DNA from: Diphasiastrum complanatum
Taxonomy: Eukaryota; Streptophyta; Lycopodiopsida; Lycopodiales; Lycopodiaceae
Direction: 5' to 3'
Length of the DNA: 64,000 bases
Assembly: GCA_029204225.1 (NCBI GenBank)
Contig: CM055113.1
Coordinates: 19,177,413 to 19,241,412 of the forward strand
This document shows positions 11,685 through 24,630 of this stretch, in pieces. The position numbers and the translations under genes were made by a program. Each line of letters opens with the position of its first letter. The stretch's first letter is position 1. The notes beneath the pieces were generated by a model. It made no database searches and was not told where the DNA came from. It was given only the letters and a program-made list of their open reading frames with translations.

Positions 11685-11714
11685 TGTTATGTTCATGTAC
11701 CAAAAAACTCATCA
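10991..11714 (+). repeat. Tandem duplication, two units of about 369 bp
   Basis: The unit starting at 10991 (tagctta-caaatttgatttgaggacaag) recurs at 11360. It contains the VFHVS motif, the chromodomain, the polypurine tract and the first bases of the 3' LTR (gaagaatgttatgt-catgtacc). Unit 2 has small deletions and a Trp-to-Cys change in its chromodomain (aggtggaag to aggtgtaag). Confidence 0.9.
11671..11684 (+). promoter_or_regulatory. Polypurine tract of the chromovirus
   Basis: The run AAGGGGGGAAGAA directly precedes TGTTATG, the expected 3' LTR start. An equivalent AAGGGGTGAAGAA precedes TGTTATG in duplication unit 1, at about 11307-11320. Confidence 0.75.
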
Positions 11715-11887
11715 AGATGACACAAAATAATATTGTTGTCTACACGTGTGGGCAGTACAACTACTGACCCTCATCAAGTTTGAATCCCAAATCTTCAACC
11801 TAAAACTTGATTTGAACTCACCCTCTCAAGACTAGCTTTCTAGCAACAATGGATAGTGCTTTGATAAATGATTATCCTCTTGTACTT
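11685..11887 (+). repeat. Start of chromovirus 3' LTR
   Basis: TGTTATGTTCATGTACC follows the polypurine tract. The end is not resolved because a reverse element follows at 11888. Confidence 0.5.
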
Positions 11888-11900
11888 GGCTCTAATACCA
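11888..11900 (-). promoter_or_regulatory. Reverse primer-binding site
   Basis: GGCTCTAATACCA complements TGGTATTAGAGCC, a one-mismatch tRNA-Met(i) site, and abuts TGCTGAAAAT, a possible LTR edge of a minus-strand element. Confidence 0.65.
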
Positions 11901-12230
11901 TGCTGAAAATATAGTACAAAAAAGGACCATAAATGAGCCTACTTAAAGCTCCAAGAGTGATTGATTGATTGACACACCTATCCAATGCAAAACTAGTCAC
12001 CAAATCTTGATCTAGATTAGCAAACTAGGATCTTACAACCAAGTGCAATCAAATAGAATGATCAAATATGAAAATCTAAAGCCTCTAGTACGGCCTAATA
12101 TCATAGAATTATAGTAATCAAGTTTTGAGTGCAATACAAACACAAAAACACAAGACAAATAGTGAAGAAGCTGAAGATTGCCAATTTGCTCTAAAACATT
12201 CTAAGGAATAACAATGAGAGATGGATTGTA
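11901..12230 (-). repeat. Probable reverse LTR remnant
   Basis: AT-rich sequence beside the reverse primer-binding site. Orientation follows from that site; the outer end is a guess. Confidence 0.35.
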
Positions 12231-12740
12231 TATACAAAAGGTGAAGATCTAGTTGATGATTTTATTGATGAGGTCACTATGACTACACACCAAGTAATGT
12301 GGAGGTTATGCATATTCCTATGTCTCATATATCCACTCACTCCTCCAGTCTTGACATTGATCCTGCTTCAATGGATTCTGATCATCTCATAGTGTCATCA
12401 CATCTAGATTGTATCTAATCCACAACAGCTTGTGAAATCCTATCCCAAGCTCTATCCATCTCATGATGTCACCACATATAGATATTGTGCATCCCATCAC
12501 ACCCAATGTAGATCGTATAGATTCTTCTATCTTAGCTACGCCATTAGAAAAAAGAACATGACTTGGACGCATTTTGACAAAATTTGAAAAAGAACAAAAA
12601 AAATTTACGTACTATCGACTTGTCCAAAAATGTTTTAAATTCATTGACCGAATCTCCCCTTTCTCCTCGTCTACATGCATTAGTTAAGATGTTTGATAGA
12701 AAGAGATATTCATGTTGGCCTGATACGTTACCACTACCAT
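12231..12740. other. No gene assigned
   Basis: Short frames occur on both strands, for example a 63-codon plus-strand frame at 12584-12775, but no domain is recognisable. Probably degraded retroelement DNA. Confidence 0.4.
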
Positions 12741-12945
12741 TATTGTTGTTTGATAACATTTGTTCACTCACTTGATCAGAACACAGATGTCTATGACTCC
12801 TCAGTTTCTGATCAAACGATGGCTGTCTTTGATGCTTGAGGAAATTGCGTTCTCATACTGCTCTTTCAATCTATTTCAGAACTAAACTTTTGACTAAATC
12901 CATTTTTTCAGTAATACCACATACAAACCATTTCTAATCTCTTTG
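12741..12945 (+). repeat. Direct repeat of 17040-17215
   Basis: Both copies share ttgttgtttgataacattt, a GATCAGAACA block, the segment atggct.tctttga.gc.tgagg and tctttcaatctatttcag. One copy lies immediately before the E2 LTR end and the other in the tail of its 3' LTR. It is probably LTR sequence of the E2 family. Confidence 0.75.
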
Positions 12946-12950
12946 GTGGA

Positions 12951-13153
12951 CTGTACTCATTCTGTTTTTGTGAGTATGAACTAATTTATAAGACCATGTT
13001 GGGCAATAGAACACTTAAGCTATGATTATAATTAGCATAAACATTCCATTAGACTGTTTTTGCATCTAGCAGCCCATTGTAGCAAGAGAGTTGTTCCGCA
13101 AATATTTCTGCTCTCTTCTCCACTCGCTTTCTCTATCCTCCTTTGCCCCATCA
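12951..13153 (+). repeat. 5' LTR end of copia E2
   Basis: It ends in CA at 13153, three bases before a primer-binding site, and matches the orphan fragment at 9797-10009. Confidence 0.7.
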
Positions 13154-13155
13154 AA

Positions 13156-13169
13156 TTGGTATCAAAGTG
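13156..13169 (+). promoter_or_regulatory. Degenerate primer-binding site of E2
   Basis: TTGGTATCAAAGTG keeps the TGGTATCA core of the tRNA-Met(i) site but has decayed at its 3' end. Confidence 0.65.
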
Positions 13170-13222
13170 TAGACTTATATAAACCGAGAGATTAAGTTTG
13201 TTCTATTTGTATTACTGTTAAC

Positions 13223-13764
13223 ATGTCTCATATTGGTAGCTCTTCATCTACATCATCCAACGAAGCTAGAGTCATTGAGAAGTTCAATGGATCTAACTTT
13301 TACATCTGGAAGTTAAAACTCCGGATGATGTTGATAGATAGAGATCTTTGGAATGTAGTAGAAAGTGCTGACCTGAAACTAGAAGATGGTGATCAAGCAA
13401 AGGCGGAAGATCAAAGATCAGAAGGCCTTAGCATGTATCACACGCCCAAATATCCCATGTTACCACATGCAAAACCTCTAAGGATGCATTAGATTTGCTA
13501 TCAAATCTCTATGAGACTCATGATGTAACCACTAGATTATATCTTAGAAGGAAGGTTTTTACTCTTAGCATGTCTGATTCTACTGCCATCACTTCTCACA
13601 TCAACAGCTTCAAATCTTTATATGATCAGTTATCAGTTGTAGGATGTGCTATTCAAGATGATGATGCTGTTATGACCTTGCTTTCTTCTCTTCCAAAGTC
13701 GTACGAACACTTTGTGGTGATGATCTCCCCACAACTCGGCCTCACTCTTCAAAAGGTAGCCTAG
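13223..13764 (+). pseudogene. Copia E2 gag
   Basis: The ATG at 13223 starts a copia gag with KFNGSNFYIWKLKLRMMLIDRDLW, the start of the gag core. A frameshift and stop near 13490 are followed by DVTTRLYLRRKVFTLSM and DDDAVMTLLSSLPKSYEHFV, typical of the UBN2-type gag domain. The frame stops at 13762, before any zinc knuckle. Gag would form the cytoplasmic particle shell. The ATG lies about 55 bases after the primer-binding site, normal for copia. Confidence 0.85.
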
Positions 13765-13845
13765 TGTCAGCCATTTAAAAATATTTCGTTGTATATGTTT
13801 TGTTCACATTCCTAAACAACTTAGGAAGAAGTTAGATCATAGGAC

Positions 13846-15860
13846 ATGAATAAATGTATTTTCATTGGCTATCCTAATGAGCATAAAGCTTACAAAGTTT
13901 ATGATCCATCCACCAATGTAGTATTTGTCTCTAGAGACGTAATATTTCAAGAACATACATGCGATGATTTCAAACAACCATCGATAAACGATGTTATGTC
14001 ATTTCATCCTATTTCACATAGCATGGATTCTTCCAATGTTAATGTTTCTTCTACAAAACCTACAGCTACAGCTACATAAGCCGAGCAACCGACAATACCT
14101 GTCATCAGACCAGACCAAGCCAGCTCGAACAGATCTGAAGAAATTCAAGAAGAAGCATGACCACATCCTGGTCAACCAAATGTTCGCAGATCCTCACAGG
14201 CTCGGATAGTTTCTGAGAGGTATACACCTCAATCATTCTCGACTCCATTAAAAGAACCAGAGACCCTAGCCGAGTTAATTAACTCCAAGCATGTTGTGAA
14301 GTGGCAGGAAGCTATGGAAAATGAGTACAACTCACTTTTGATGAACCAGACCTGGACACTGGTTGACTTCTTTTTCACTCACAAGAGAGTTATCGACAAC
14401 AAGTGGATCTTCAAGAAGAAGATCAACTCTGATGGTTCCACTGCTAAGTGGAAAGCACGGCTGGTGGCTAAAGAATTCACTTAAAAGGAGTGGATTATCA
14501 AAACAATTTCAATCCTGTCATTAAGATGCAGTCAATCAGGACTCTGATTGTGTTAGCAGCCGCGGAAGACCTCGAAATACACCAAATGGATGTCAAGACA
14601 ACATTTCTCAATGATAGCATCGAGGAAGAGCTACATACCTTCCAAACGGAAGGATTCAATGTCAAAGGCCAAGAGCACAAAGTGTGCAAGCTACATAAAA
14701 CAATTTATGGTCTAAAATAGGCCGCAAAAACATGGTTCGATAGAATCAACTCTTATCTCATTCAATTGGGTTTTGCAAACAACTCAACTGATTGTAATGT
14801 TTTATTCGAAACATATAAGCACCAATTTGGTTCACATAGCTCTTTATCTAAATGATGCATTTATCTTGTCTAAAGACGCTTCTCTTCTGCACACTATTAA
14901 GAGTGATTAGTCAAAGAAATTTGACATGATTGATTTAGGAGCTATCCATTCTTTGCTAAGAATTCACATTACTAAAAATAGATTCAAAAAAAGATCTATC
15001 TTAGCCAACAAGCATTTCTAAAAGGCATTTTAGAAAATTTTTATATGTCTGATTACAAACCAATTGATACTCTCCAATGGATCCAATTATAGTATTGACT
15101 AAACCTACTTGTGCTAATTCTGATAGTGAAGTACTTGACATAGCGAAGTTCCCTTATCATTCACTAATAGGATCTTTGATGTATGCAATGTTGTGTACTA
15201 GACCAGATTTAGCATACATTGTTAGCACATTAAGTCAATTCATGTCTAATCCTAGGATCTCCCATTGGAAAGCAATAAAGAGAGTGATGATATATACTCA
15301 GGGAATTTCACATTTTATGTTATGATGAAAAAAGCTATCGACCCACTCGTCTTGGGAGGCTACTCCAACTCAGATTGGGGAGGAATAGTCTCTACTAGAA
15401 AATCTACCTCAGGGTTCTGTTTCTATCTGGTAGGAGGATCGATTTCGTGGAACTCAAGGAAGCAAAAATCAGTTGCGCTTCCTTCAATAGAGACAGAGTA
15501 CATTGTAGCATGTCAAGCTTCAAAAGAAGTTGTATGGATCAGGTTATTACTTCACGACTTACATCACACTCAGTTTAATGCTACCACCATTCTGTGTGAC
15601 AACTTGAGCTATATTTCATTGTCACTGAATCCCAAATTTCATGGAAAATCCAAGCACATAGAAATCCACTATCATTTCATTCGGGAGAAAGATTTCTCAA
15701 GGCAAGTGATCCTTCAATACGGCTCCACAACATAAATGGTCACATACATCTTCACCAAAGTGCTTTCTAGGATCAAGCATCAAAAGTTCTTCAACATGCT
15801 GAATCTGATGAAGATACCAAGGCACCAATCTGATGAAGATACCAAGGCACCAATCGTGAC
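13846..15860 (+). pseudogene. Copia E2: integrase end, RT and RNase H
   Basis: Protease and integrase core are deleted: gag is followed within about 80 bases by IFIGYPNEHKAYKVYDP. RT starts at about 14296 (KWQEAMENEYNSL, NKWIFKKKINSDG), with a stop at 14482, then IHQMDVKTTFLND, then a stop within YGLK*A. The catalytic box region (about 14840) is not readable as YVDD. RNase H begins at 15077 (LIGSLMYAMLCTRPDLAY) and continues in the frame 15265-15735 with DWGG, KSTSGFCF, ALPSIETEYI and KHIEIHYHFIREK. An internal deletion plus multiple stops make this a dead copy. Confidence 0.88.
15803..15856 (+). repeat. Tandem duplication of a 27-bp unit
   Basis: The unit aatctgatgaagataccaag plus gcacc occurs twice back to back near the end of the RNase H tail. 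Confidence 0.9.
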
Positions 15861-15863
15861 CTT

Positions 15864-15872
15864 AAGGGGGAC
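15864..15872 (+). promoter_or_regulatory. Polypurine tract of E2
   Basis: AAGGGGGAC immediately before TGTTGGCAATTAAG, the expected start of the 3' LTR. Confidence 0.75.
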
Positions 15873-17215
15873 TGTTGGCAATTAAGCCCATATTTGTCTC
15901 CTTGGTGAATGACTAATTTCTATTTCAAGATTCTTCCTGCACGTTCATTGATCGTTGATCTAGGGTCAGGTGAAACCAACATTGGTTCTACGTCTGCTCA
16001 TCTGATATTTGCAGGAATCATAACTTAGATAGCCAAATTATTTGAAGAATGTCTACAACAGGCTTCTGGTTGATCTCCAACAAAGGGTAACCAACCCTAT
16101 CATATTTCAAGTATAGATGTTAAGTTCAATAATTTGAAGATCATTGAAGACTTGGCCATCTTCAAGAACTTCCATGAATTAGCATTTAGAACAACTCTGC
16201 AAAAATACACTAAGTGTCGCAACAGTCTGCAGAAATACACTAAGTGTCACAACAACCTACAGATATGAACTATGCTTTTAACAATGTTGGCTTTTTTCGA
16301 AATGCAACAGTGTTGGCTTTTTCTGAAATGTGACAGTGTTAGCTTTTCCCAAAAATTGACACTTCAGCATAGTTCAGCACTTTAACTATTTTTCAATAAT
16401 GTCAACTTTTTTGCACTTTCCTGAAAAATGTGACACTTACCGTCGACTTCTTCCTTTCAACTATTTTGAAGAAGTTAACTTATGTGCAGTTCAAAAGTTA
16501 AACTGTTTTAAAAACACCTTTGTATTTTTAAGGGCATTGTCGGATTTTTAAAGGCACCTTAGCATTTTTAAGGGCACTGTCGGCTTTTTTGCAAAATCTT
16601 GAAGAGAGAGAAAACTCTCGAAGGTCGTCTATTTTCGATGAGGAATGTTCCAGACACTTCCTAGAATTTGCGAATTGAGAGAAAGCCACTTCATGTAAAA
16701 TGCAAAGTGAGAGATTTGCAGCGTCCTCGTCCGCGTCAACATTCCCTGATTCATTGACCGTATATACTATGTATAGTTGTCACAAAAGCCAAAGACTTCC
16801 AAGTACAACAGCTTAACTAATTAGGTGACAAACATTTACTATACTTAATATGGATGCAATCTATAAATGGATCATCTAGGCACACTCTATGTGAGATGAA
16901 TGATTTTGAGCCTCCCAGTTATGTCATCATTCTGGTTGTAACTATTATTTGTTGTGCTTCAGTGTAATATAGCAACAATATGCTTTTCTATCTGTGTATA
17001 ATGTAGATGAATGCTTATTGTGATTTGAATGCACTTCATTGTTGTTTGATAACATTTGTTCACTCACTCTGATCAGAACATGGATGTCTACAGCTCCTCA
17101 AATTCTAATCAGACAATGGCTATCTTTGACGCCTGAGGAACTTGTGTTGTCATACTACTCTTTCAATCTATTTCAGAACTAAACTTCTAATACCACATGC
17201 AAACCATTTCCAAGT
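15873..17215 (+). repeat. 3' LTR of copia E2 (right end approximate)
   Basis: It begins TGTTGGC after the polypurine tract. At 16285-16360 it contains about three copies of a 26-base unit (caacagtgttggcttttt-type). The segment 15990-16230 is also found at 34040-34290, showing that the LTR family recurs. The tail 17040-17215 matches 12741-12945. It does not visibly contain the 12951-13153 sequence, so the two LTRs differ or one was rearranged. Confidence 0.6.
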
Positions 17216-18282
17216 AAAAACATTATGACGGATATGCATGTTCACAATTCTAAGAGTAGGTTGGATACTAATAAACCGAAAATACTGAGTTTGTTAAGCA
17301 TTATTTAGGTCTTTCAACCTAATACTACTCTTTGCTTGAATTTGATACTGAAAAAACCATCTTCCAATTAGCATAACAAAAATTAGGGTGCCTATGTTGA
17401 AAAAATTAATAGTGATCGACTTATATGCAGTGTTTGAACTCTAAGAAAGAAACATATACGTGTAGAACATAGAAATAAGTTGTTTCTACACTTGATTACA
17501 AGTAAGATGGGTTGCTAGTTGGTGTGGAAATCATGGATATGCTCAGACTATTCCACGCTCGTGCAAGACAACTTGATAGTCTTACTAGTCAAGATGGTAT
17601 GGATTTACCCTAATCCCTACGAGGACGATCACATTCTACTTATTACAAAAAGACAGGTTACTGGACAATAGTAAGAGTAATGGTTTGCAGGATTTGCATC
17701 TGTTTAGTTTGAATTGGCCTTGGGTTTGGTATACTTGAATGACATGGATTTGTCAAGGTTAGCTTGAATGGCATGGATTTTCCCAAACATTGTTTCATAG
17801 GGTCCATTTGTTAGCAAGTCTGTAAGTTGGTACCAATTGGTTCATGAGTATGGCGTGGATGTGCCTATACCTACTTCTATGATCAAACCAGACCTTTTCC
17901 ATTTTCAAGTGAATGATTATGGTTGCTTCATAGGCTGTTGTTCGACGATTATATTGTAATGATAGGATTACTTGCCTAAAATTGATCGGTATGGTGGATG
18001 TCCTGATATAGTGATATTAGGGCAAGACCTACGACATGGTAAGCTAATGGTAGGGAATATTGGACTAATTATGATACATTTCAGTTAAGTTGGTAGTGAA
18101 TCTTGTTTCGGACATGGATAACAACTGATGCTCAACTATGACATGTGTCTTCCTCACTGAACTAACTCGTGCAATTTTGTTTTGTGGGATGGTGGTAGGT
18201 AACAGTTGAGTTTCCTAAGACTTGCTTCGCTTTATGGTACTCTACACTGTAAGCTTTTATACAACTTTGTGTAAAACTGTCC
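17216..18282. other. No gene seen
   Basis: AT-rich sequence without supported coding, RNA or repeat content. Confidence 0.5.
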
Positions 18283-18935
18283 ATGCCCGCTCCCGTCTCT
18301 GCCCATGCCCGTGCCATCCCCTGCCTGTGGCCTTCACCCTTCCTCAGCGTTTTTTACCTAAAAACATGGGTTTTTGGCCAGCTCACGCTGCCCGTGAGAG
18401 CGTGATGGGTAGTGTGAGCTGCCCAAAAACCACTTTTCTTTTAGTATATCCTAGTACGCTTGCCCGTCCAATGACGGGCAAATTCAAATTTGAGGGCGGC
18501 GGGCCCGTGCCCATCCCCCTGCCTGTCCCCGCCCCTGCTCGTGCCCACCCCCCTGCCCGTGGCCTTTACCCTTCCCCAACCTTGTTTTAGTTTAAAAACA
18601 TGGGGTTTCCGGGCAGCACGAGCTGCCCATGAGAGCGTGACGAGCAGCGTGAGCTGCTCAAAAACCCAAATTTTTTTTAGTGTATACTAGTAACGCCTGC
18701 ATGCCCAATGGCGGGCACCGTTGGGCGGGCAAATTCAAATGTGACAGGCAGCGCACAGACACTCGTGTGCAGGAAATCGTGAGGGGGCTAGTGAGGGTGG
18801 GGGGGTTTCCCAAGTAGCTCACGCTGTCCGTGAGAGCGTGACGGGAAGCGTGAGCTACCCGAAAACCCAAATTCTTTTAGTATATACTAGCGAAGTGTGC
18901 CTGTCGTTGACGGGCGAGGGCGGACGATATGGGTG
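18283..18935. repeat. GC-rich tandem array of three hairpin-bearing units
   Basis: Units begin near 18283, 18505 and 18790. The last is partial; the first two are about 225-285 bp. Each carries a foldback around AGCTCACGCTGCCCGTGAG/AGCGTGA.GGG.AG.GTGAGCT, at 18369-18431, 18602-18667 and 18801-18869, flanked outside the stem by complementary GGGTTT/AAACCC tracts. Each foldback is followed by tttagt(g/a)tat-cta and a GCCC..(T/C)GACGGGC segment. Base composition is sharply different from the AT-rich surroundings. Frames reading Pro/Ala here are compositional. Confidence 0.8.
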
Positions 18936-19215
18936 ACAATCGATGATTAGGATGGCGGCCGATGGTTTAGGAAGAAAGCCGATGGTCGTTGATGGGGATG
19001 TGCCCACCGAAGGTAGACATATAGATGCTGCCAAAATTAGTTCGTCAATCCTTTGGTGGGGGGTGTTTTGGATGGATTGTGGAGGAGGGGAACACAGGGT
19101 TTAGTGGAGTGTGGGGTGCGTCGGAAACGGAATGCGGACCGAAGTCGAATGGCGGGCCAAATTCCAATGTGGCCATGGTTAGGTACAGGGCTACCATGAG
19201 ATTATAGTATCGTAA

Positions 19216-20597
<1,382 letters not shown>

Positions 20598-22220
20598 TCA
20601 GTTGCTGGTATCTACGCCTGTGAGATTAGGCCAAAAGATTCTGTTTTTGACCTTGGTGGCAGGAAACGGTTCTCGCCTCACTACTGGATAGTAATAAGGA
20701 TTTGTGCGCATGTAGGAGGGAGCTTCGATATACCATGCCATTGAGGTCTTACTCTGCAGGAAGAGCTGATGACGCCAGAGAGGTTGTGGATCTAGGAGTT
20801 TGACTGCTGCTTTATGTGTTTGACACTGGTCCAAATCTAGCAATATGTAGCCACCTCGCTCTTTTGTTGTTGGATATTTCTTTGCGAACGCCTGAGAGGC
20901 GCGCAAATCCTTGCTTGGTTCTATGGGCGTGATTCCGTGCCAGATGGTTGGTGCTTCAGAGGCAATCTCGTGTTGAATTTGTGGATCGGGTTCAGTAGAG
21001 AGAGGAGGCGAGGGGTTACCTTCAGCAATTCTTTGTGACTCAGGAGAAAATTGTCGTGGAATGAAGGGGGGGTTAGTGGTGTTGAGAGGGTTAGAAGCGG
21101 TGGAAGGAAAAAGATAATGTTGGGAGCTGGTACCCCCAGAGCTTGACGGATTGGTTGGTGTTTGAGCTCCTTGCCCCAGGGGTTGGCCTTGAAATACGGA
21201 GCCTTGAGTTGCAAGAGGAGGCTGTTGGAATACTGTTCCATCTCCACCATCTGGTCCATCAAAGTGGTGTCCCGAATCATGGAATTGGGCGTGCTCTACA
21301 TGAATAGACGGTGTCGACTGGATAGCGGCCTTTAAGTGTTCTTCCAGGGTGGCTATGTGTTGGTTTAGGGCCTCGACGGAAGCAATGTATGATTGTTGTA
21401 TTTTTGAGTGATGCTCTGTCGTGGCTTTCAGCTTTTGGGCCAGCGTTTGATAGGCCACCACTGGAATGGCAATTTCCTCATGGATAGTTGGTGGTGCGAA
21501 GTCATTGAAGTCCACCAATTCCAACTGTTCCGTCATAGTGGAACGTGCTGCTTGTGCATCTGCTACAGCCTCATCTTTTTCGGCTTTGAGGGTATCGGTG
21601 GTTTGCTGCATGTTGGATACCTTCAGTTGGAGCTGGTTCTGGAGGTGGAGTAGCATCTGCTGCTGTTGTTGATTGTAATTCGTGAGGTTCTGGATCTACA
21701 ACTGTTGTTGTTTGTTTTCCTCCTTCAGCCTTGCTATTTGTTTCTGAAGGTCTGCCATAGCACCATTGTCGAATTGCCGCATAGTATACTGTCCCCCTAG
21801 GGTGCCGAATAGATTGTATTGGAGCTCATTCACCAACCATACCGCTTTTTGGGCTGCAAGGGGTAACTGCTCCCAAGGACCAATGTCAGGGAGGGTGCGT
21901 GTGTAGTTAGAATATGGCATTGGGTTAAAGGGTAGAAAATCAGGAGCAGGGCTAGACGGAGATGTATGAAAAGTAGGTGGAGGTGATTGTGGATTGAGGG
22001 GTACAAGAGGTGGGGAGATACTGTGTGGCGGAGATGTTTGGATTGGGTTAGTGGTGACGGTGGTTGATGGAAGTGCGCTTAGTAATTGTAATGCAAACTC
22101 ATCTACGTTGACTGTGGAGTCAAGTAGGGTGGAGATTTGTACAGGTGAGGGCTTTTGTGGAAGTGTCTGCCTGGCCATTGCAGCGTGGATAGTATGGGAA
22201 ACTTTTGCGATGTACCACAA
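20598..22220 (-). CDS. Long proline-rich/coiled-coil reading frame, one internal TAG
   Basis: Two frames, 22220-21696 (174 codons) and 21656-20598 (352 codons), are in the same phase. A single TAG at 21698-21696 and 12 sense codons separate them, giving one frame of about 540 codons. The N-terminal part is Pro/Ser/Thr-rich. A block with WLVNELQYNLFGTLGGQY leads into a heptad-like coiled coil (LQKQIARLKEENKQQQL, then QNQLQLKVSNMQQTTDTLKA and a second helix-rich block). A low-complexity Gln/Pro/Ser linker follows, then a more conserved-looking C-terminus with WRHQLFLQSK and NRIFWPNLTGV. I do not recognise a family. It starts beside a gypsy integrase fragment, so it may be an extra retrotransposon ORF or a gag-like protein. 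The true start is uncertain. Confidence 0.5.
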
Positions 22221-22335
22221 AAAATTTGGAAAGAAGATCTGCTATGACAAAGTTAAGGAAATGTGTACCCCTATCACTGATAAGCTCTAGAGGACATCCG
22301 AAACAAATTATAACCTGTTCATAGAGAACATCCAA
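22140..22335 (-). pseudogene. Ty3/gypsy integrase fragment
   Basis: The minus-strand frame reads FGCPLELISDRGTHFLNFVI, the gypsy integrase core around the second catalytic Asp. It continues to PYYPRCNGQAD, the region of the catalytic Glu (here Asp after QA). It stops after about 70 codons and overlaps, in another frame, the start of the coiled-coil ORF. Confidence 0.8.
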
Positions 22336-22982
22336 TATACCTAAAAGTGATTGTGTGAGTTCCCATTCATTTATGTTCGATGAAAAAAAAAATTTACATG
22401 ATGAAACAAATGATGAGATTCTAAATATAACACAAAAACTAATGATAAAATAAAAGTAAAAGCATTAACTTAAATATTTGCAATTGCATTTTTTACAATC
22501 ATTTGGATTGAAGGATTATAAATGGAAGTGAATGAACCAACAAGTACTAACTAAAGGCTAAAGATGGGAATGCTAGCATCATAAAGAAAGAAATAGCATG
22601 ATTTTGGCAACTTGAAAGCATAATCCCCTTAATCATAAAAAGATTTGACAATTTGGCTTGATGCCCTCTAGGCAAACTTAGACACTCAAATACGATTGTA
22701 CCATTTTTTCTAAGTGTGACATGTAAACGATTTTGAATTTCAGAGCTAATCAACTACTACATTAATGTTCATGTTTCATTTGATGAGATCAATCACAGCA
22801 GCCATAGAATCTATCCAAGCCTTAGAATTGGGACAAGCTTATTAATCTCCTTACTCCCACACTAATTGCACTCTAGATATTGCCATCCTTACCTTTAAAA
22901 AGTTGAATTACTTTGAAATCCTAAACATAATGCGCTTGTTATAGGAAGAAACCAAATATTTTGTGAGCACCTATTACAAGAC

Positions 22983-22983
<1 letters not shown>
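22336..22983. other. No gene seen
   Basis: AT-rich sequence upstream of the integrase fragment without supported features. Confidence 0.5.

Positions 22984-23031
<48 letters not shown>
22984..23031. repeat. (GA)n microsatellite, about 48 bp
   Basis: Pure AG run. Confidence 0.97.
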
Positions 23032-23033
<2 letters not shown>

Positions 23034-24630
23034 GTTTACAAATTGTTGTCAATGCTTTTGCTTCATGTAATTACAGAAAACTCGAGAAAGCCAGCCAGTC
23101 TCGATTGATAAACTTGAACCTTCCAGATCTGTACAGCTGAATCATCCTATACAACAGCAAATGGCCACAGCACAATAGATGATACCTCGGGCATCAAGAA
23201 AGAAAACATCTTTGCCCCAAATCTTGTTGATCTCAAGCACAAACCAAACTGAAAAAAATTCAAACTGAAATAAAGATTTCAATATATTCCTGTGATGTAT
23301 TCTAGCTGTAGCTAGCGATGTGACTACCAGTCTTTGCCCTTCTCCGGCATCATTCCCTTCGAGCCTGCAGCTAAGGAACAAGAAGGCCAGCACGAACCAA
23401 ACTGAAAAAAATTCAGACTGAAGTAACGATTTTATTAGTATCCTCCAGCTTCAAACTCATATCCTCCATACTGATTTTCTACACAACCTGACAATTTCAC
23501 AGATTCATAGTGTCAGCATAAACAAATCGATTTAAGTAGTGCCAGTTAAGAAGGGCGCTAGCAAATACAAACCAAAAGTACGAGTATGGTGCTTACTTCA
23601 ACTGTTATCTTATGTTTTGTCCATGTGATCAGGCTGAGTGAACTCAATTGAACATGAGATTTTGAGATGAATAAAGGACCAATCAACCAACGTTGTATGG
23701 AAATCTCTGTCTGAGTTATGTTTTGTGCATGGCCTACCAAAACAAAGCAATAGAATGGCGATTATCATAGTGACCCATTGCACTTAATGAAGCTGTAGTT
23801 CAACACTTACATTTGTTTTATTGAGCCACAAGTCCTAGTTGCTGTTCAGGTTTGAAGAACCCAATGTAGCTCGAGTCTGCATGCATTACTAATTCGCTTG
23901 GTGTTGTTATGACCTTTTATGCCTAAATGTATCGGTAGCTTCGGTGGATCATTCAATTTTACTTTGGAAAGTTTGTATAAGTCTGTAAGCTAAGCATACG
24001 CTTTTTCGCTCCATCTTTAAAGAGAACAAGCCTTTTCTAGATGATTACCACTATTTACTGGCGTCTGAGGCAGATGTAAGCGTCCTCCCAAACCTGTGCT
24101 CTATACTCATCAGTTTTTGATACCTACGAATCATCTTATGGAATATCCTTTGGCTGAAAGTATAGCAATTTTTTGGGTAATTTTTTTTAAACAGTGAAAA
24201 ATAAGACAGTTCAAAATCATAGGCTCACCACCAGGAATCTTGATGGAAATTCGTTATTTCCGAAGTTTCGCTGAGTCCAGTTTTTACAGAGTCTGTTGTC
24301 AAGCGGATGCTCTGTGCTTCGTAATAAAACCTTCAGTAAGAATAATTTCTCGTTTTCTCTACTGTAGCTTAAAGAACCAGAGAATCAATTATACTTGATC
24401 GCTGAGACATAGCTTCAATGGGTATGAAAATATTTTCCAAGTTTGCAAGATTTAAGTTGTGACGTAATCTGTAACGTGTTGTTCAATCAAATTGCTGAAG
24501 GGTTCAATTTCAAAAGGTGGAGTAAGAGAACTTTGGAGATGTCTTTTTAATCCCAGGCAAGGGTTTTATATGTGTCAATAGATGAGGAAAAATACAGAGT
24601 GATAGTGAAAGAGAGCCTCGCCAATGCCAA
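23032..24630. other. No gene assigned; short direct repeat
   Basis: The sequence aaccaaactgaaaaaaattc(a)-actgaa.taa.gat occurs at about 23243 and again at 23396. Composition is closer to genic than to retroelement DNA, but no reading frame or splice structure is convincing. Confidence 0.4.

Noticed and set aside
18222-18690. Pro/Ala/Arg-rich open frames
   Set aside because: They follow the GC-rich tandem array and have no domain; composition explains them.
23032-24630. A possible host gene in the less repetitive stretch
   Set aside because: Splice-like sites exist, but no reading frame could be joined into a credible protein.
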